A stretch of 6,769 nucleotides of DNA. Source: Pseudomonadota bacterium. Lineage in GTDB: Bacteria > Myxococcota > Polyangia > GCA-2747355 > JACKDQ01. Of this stretch, positions 5,675-6,769 are shown in pieces (position 1 is the first letter of the stretch; each line of letters opens with the position of its first letter). The position numbers and the translations under genes are program-made. A model generated the notes under the pieces. It saw nothing but the letters and a program-made list of their open reading frames with translations. It ran no database searches and was not told where the DNA came from. The DNA lies in contig JAUVBO010000145.1 in the NCBI GenBank assembly GCA_030591195.1, positions 1-6,769 on the forward strand, in the 5' to 3' direction.

Positions 5675-5943
5675 CGCCCGGCGACGTGGCGGCGGGTGAG
5701 CAGCGGCAGGCCGGTCCCGCAAACGGACGTGCGCGGCGACGAGGCGAGCGGGTCGTCCGCCGGAGTAGCGCAAATCTCGCCAAGTCACCGTAGATCTTTC
5801 CCGAACGCTCGATCCTCGCCCGGGGTGCCCTGTTCGCGGTGCCCGCCGAGTACCCACGGCTGTCCGCTGGAACGGCGCGTGCACAGGCAGCGCGTCACAC
5901 GACAACCAGGCGAAGGCCGAAATCGGCAAAGCAAACATCCGGG

Positions 5944-5955
5944 GCTCGACCGAGC
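5944..5955. promoter_or_regulatory. Palindrome in the leader of the Cys-rich lipoprotein gene
   Basis: GCTCG (5944-5948) and CGAGC (5951-5955) are perfect inverse complements separated by AC. The site ends 26 bases before ATG 5982, just ahead of the ribosome binding site. It could be an operator half-site pair, but a 5-base arm is common by chance in GC-rich DNA. Confidence 0.2.
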
Positions 5956-5965
5956 GTCGGCGGAG

Positions 5966-5975
5966 AGAAGAGGAG
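5966..5975 (+). promoter_or_regulatory. Strong ribosome binding site for the 5982 gene
   Basis: The purine run AGAAGAGGAG contains a GAGGAG core six bases from ATG 5982. It contrasts with the absence of any such site before the genes at 2706, 3686 and 4895, and it fixes this start. Confidence 0.7.
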
Positions 5976-5981
5976 CCACCG

Positions 5982-6769
5982 ATGTCTAGCAAGAGGAACC
6001 ACCTGTTGACGCTCGCGGCAGGGCTGGCGATGACGCTGATGATCATCGGCTGCGGCGGCGTCGGCGGCGATCGGAGACCGATGGTCGCGCCAGGGCCGGA
6101 CCGGACGCAGCAGCAGGCTTCCGCGCTGGTGCAGGTCGGCGACTGCATCATCCACTGCACCCACGGCAACGTCTACTTCACCAACGATCTGGCGTGCGAG
6201 GATCACCTGCTGTCCAACCGGCTGACCTGCGCGGCCTCGGCGCTCCCCGACGGGGCCGACTTCTGGTGGGGCGGCGGACACTGGCAAAACGGCGTGAGAC
6301 AGTCGAACCTGACGGCCGGCGAGTGTCAGGCGATGGCCCTGCGCAACTCGTCGAGCCGCGGCATGCCCGACCGTCGCTTCGGCGGCGGGATGGCCTTCAC
6401 CAGCAACTGTGTCTTCTACGAGTTCAAGCCGACCAACGACGTCGAGGTTTGCTCGGTGGACGGCTCCGCCCGCTGCTATCTCAAGGGTGGCCGCCCGACC
6501 CAGTGCTCCGCCGAGCGCGGCGTGGCCAACACCGGCTTCATCTCCTACGACGCCGATCAGGAGCAGTGCTTCGGCCCCGACGGCACCACCGAGCGGGCCT
6601 GCATCCAGCAATCCGGCCGCGCTTGCTCTGTCTGCGGTGCCAGCGGCTGGATCGGGACCGAGATGGCGCACTGCCAGGCAAACCAACTGCCCGATGGACT
6701 GGTGCTACCCCAGCTGCCCGGCGGCGTCGTGCCGACGCGGGTGGTTCCCACCGAGTGCCTCGACCTGCC
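5982..6769 (+). CDS. Cys-rich lipoprotein of unknown function, cut by window edge
   Basis: The frame is open from ATG 5982 to the end of the window (262 codons, no stop), so the C-terminus is missing. The signal is lipoprotein-type: Lys/Arg/His start, core LLTLAAGLAMTLM (8-20), lipobox IIGC with Cys24, then a Gly-rich spacer. The visible mature part has 15 further Cys (55, 59, 72, 83, 115, 143, 157, 165, 175, 196, 207, 215, 218, 231, 259), which implies a disulfide-rich domain exposed in the periplasm or on the surface. FWWGGGHW (94-101) is a striking aromatic/Gly segment. Residues 160-176 and 200-216 share a loose pattern DG[ST]..R.C....GR..CS, perhaps an internal repeat. I do not recognise the family. 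A purine-rich ribosome binding site supports the start, and the 367-base upstream gap suggests its own promoter. Confidence 0.85.
   Translation, partial: MSSKRNHLLTLAAGLAMTLMIIGCGGVGGDRRPMVAPGPDRTQQQASALVQVGDCIIHCTHGNVYFTNDLACEDHLLSNRLTCAASALPDGADFWWGGGHWQNGVRQSNLTAGECQAMALRNSSSRGMPDRRFGGGMAFTSNCVFYEFKPTNDVEVCSVDGSARCYLKGGRPTQCSAERGVANTGFISYDADQEQCFGPDGTTERACIQQSGRACSVCGASGWIGTEMAHCQANQLPDGLVLPQLPGGVVPTRVVPTECLDL

Larger units (their letters stand above)
5615..5981. other. 367-base intergenic region with short repeats
   Basis: I see no convincing gene or tRNA here. The region contains a 7-base direct repeat GATCGCT (5628-5634 and 5649-5655, 21 bases apart), a hairpin at 5659-5674 and GGTGCCC repeated at 5824-5830 and 5838-5844 (14 bases apart). 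A palindrome lies at 5944-5955. The right half holds several less GC-rich patches (such as 5771-5800 and 5925-5940), as expected of a promoter region. TAGATC at 5791-5796 is a weak -10 candidate. The long leader and repeats suggest regulated expression of the 5982 gene. Confidence 0.5.

Noticed and set aside
5663..5989. 108-codon + strand frame in the intergenic gap
   Set aside because: The composition (Arg, Ser, Pro) lacks hydrophobic patterning, it overlaps the start of the 5982 gene, and no ribosome binding site precedes it.
5348..6169. Minus-strand frame of 273 codons across the intergenic gap
   Set aside because: It is antisense to two exported proteins with clear lipoprotein signals, and it is Arg-rich with no motif or plausible start context.

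Overview
The window is very GC-rich, and all six supported genes lie on the + strand. Two things point to a Myxococcota bacterium, probably an uncultured or poorly characterised lineage. One is a secreted matrixin-type protease ending in a MYXO-CTERM-like sorting signal (Gly-Cys, hydrophobic stretch, Arg cluster). The other is a PknB-like kinase fold whose catalytic loop (HCDVSTQN) resembles the HRDVSPQN style common in myxobacterial kinases. The abundance of lipoproteins and Cys-rich exported proteins fits this.

Layout, left to right. Bases 91-1869 encode a membrane-anchored Ser/Thr-kinase-like protein in which several catalytic residues are replaced, so it is probably a pseudokinase. A lipoprotein with a carboxypeptidase-regulatory-like (beta-sandwich) domain follows 12 bases later (1882-2673), probably in the same transcript. 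Next comes a secreted zinc metalloprotease (about 2706-3803), whose reading frame runs 118 bases into pyrD. pyrD (3686-4789) encodes the quinone-linked class 2 dihydroorotate dehydrogenase and is the only clear housekeeping gene. After it come an unrecognised lipoprotein (4895-5614), a 367-base non-coding gap (5615-5981) and a Cys-rich lipoprotein (5982 onward) cut by the right edge.

How they may work together. The kinase-like protein and the lipoprotein next to it look like a cytoplasm-to-envelope signalling or scaffold pair (inference). The protease and the other lipoproteins are envelope or surface proteins with no visible pathway link to pyrD. Three genes (protease, pyrD, 4895 lipoprotein) have a -10-like hexamer whose end lies 6-7 bases before a start codon and have no Shine-Dalgarno, which suggests leaderless transcription. 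The kinase-like gene and the last lipoprotein have normal purine-rich ribosome binding sites.

No tRNA, rRNA, CRISPR array, insertion sequence or phage gene was seen. The points most worth a second look are the degenerate active site of the kinase, a duplicated 15-residue motif before its membrane segment, the run-on tail after the MYXO-CTERM, and the recurring leaderless-type starts.
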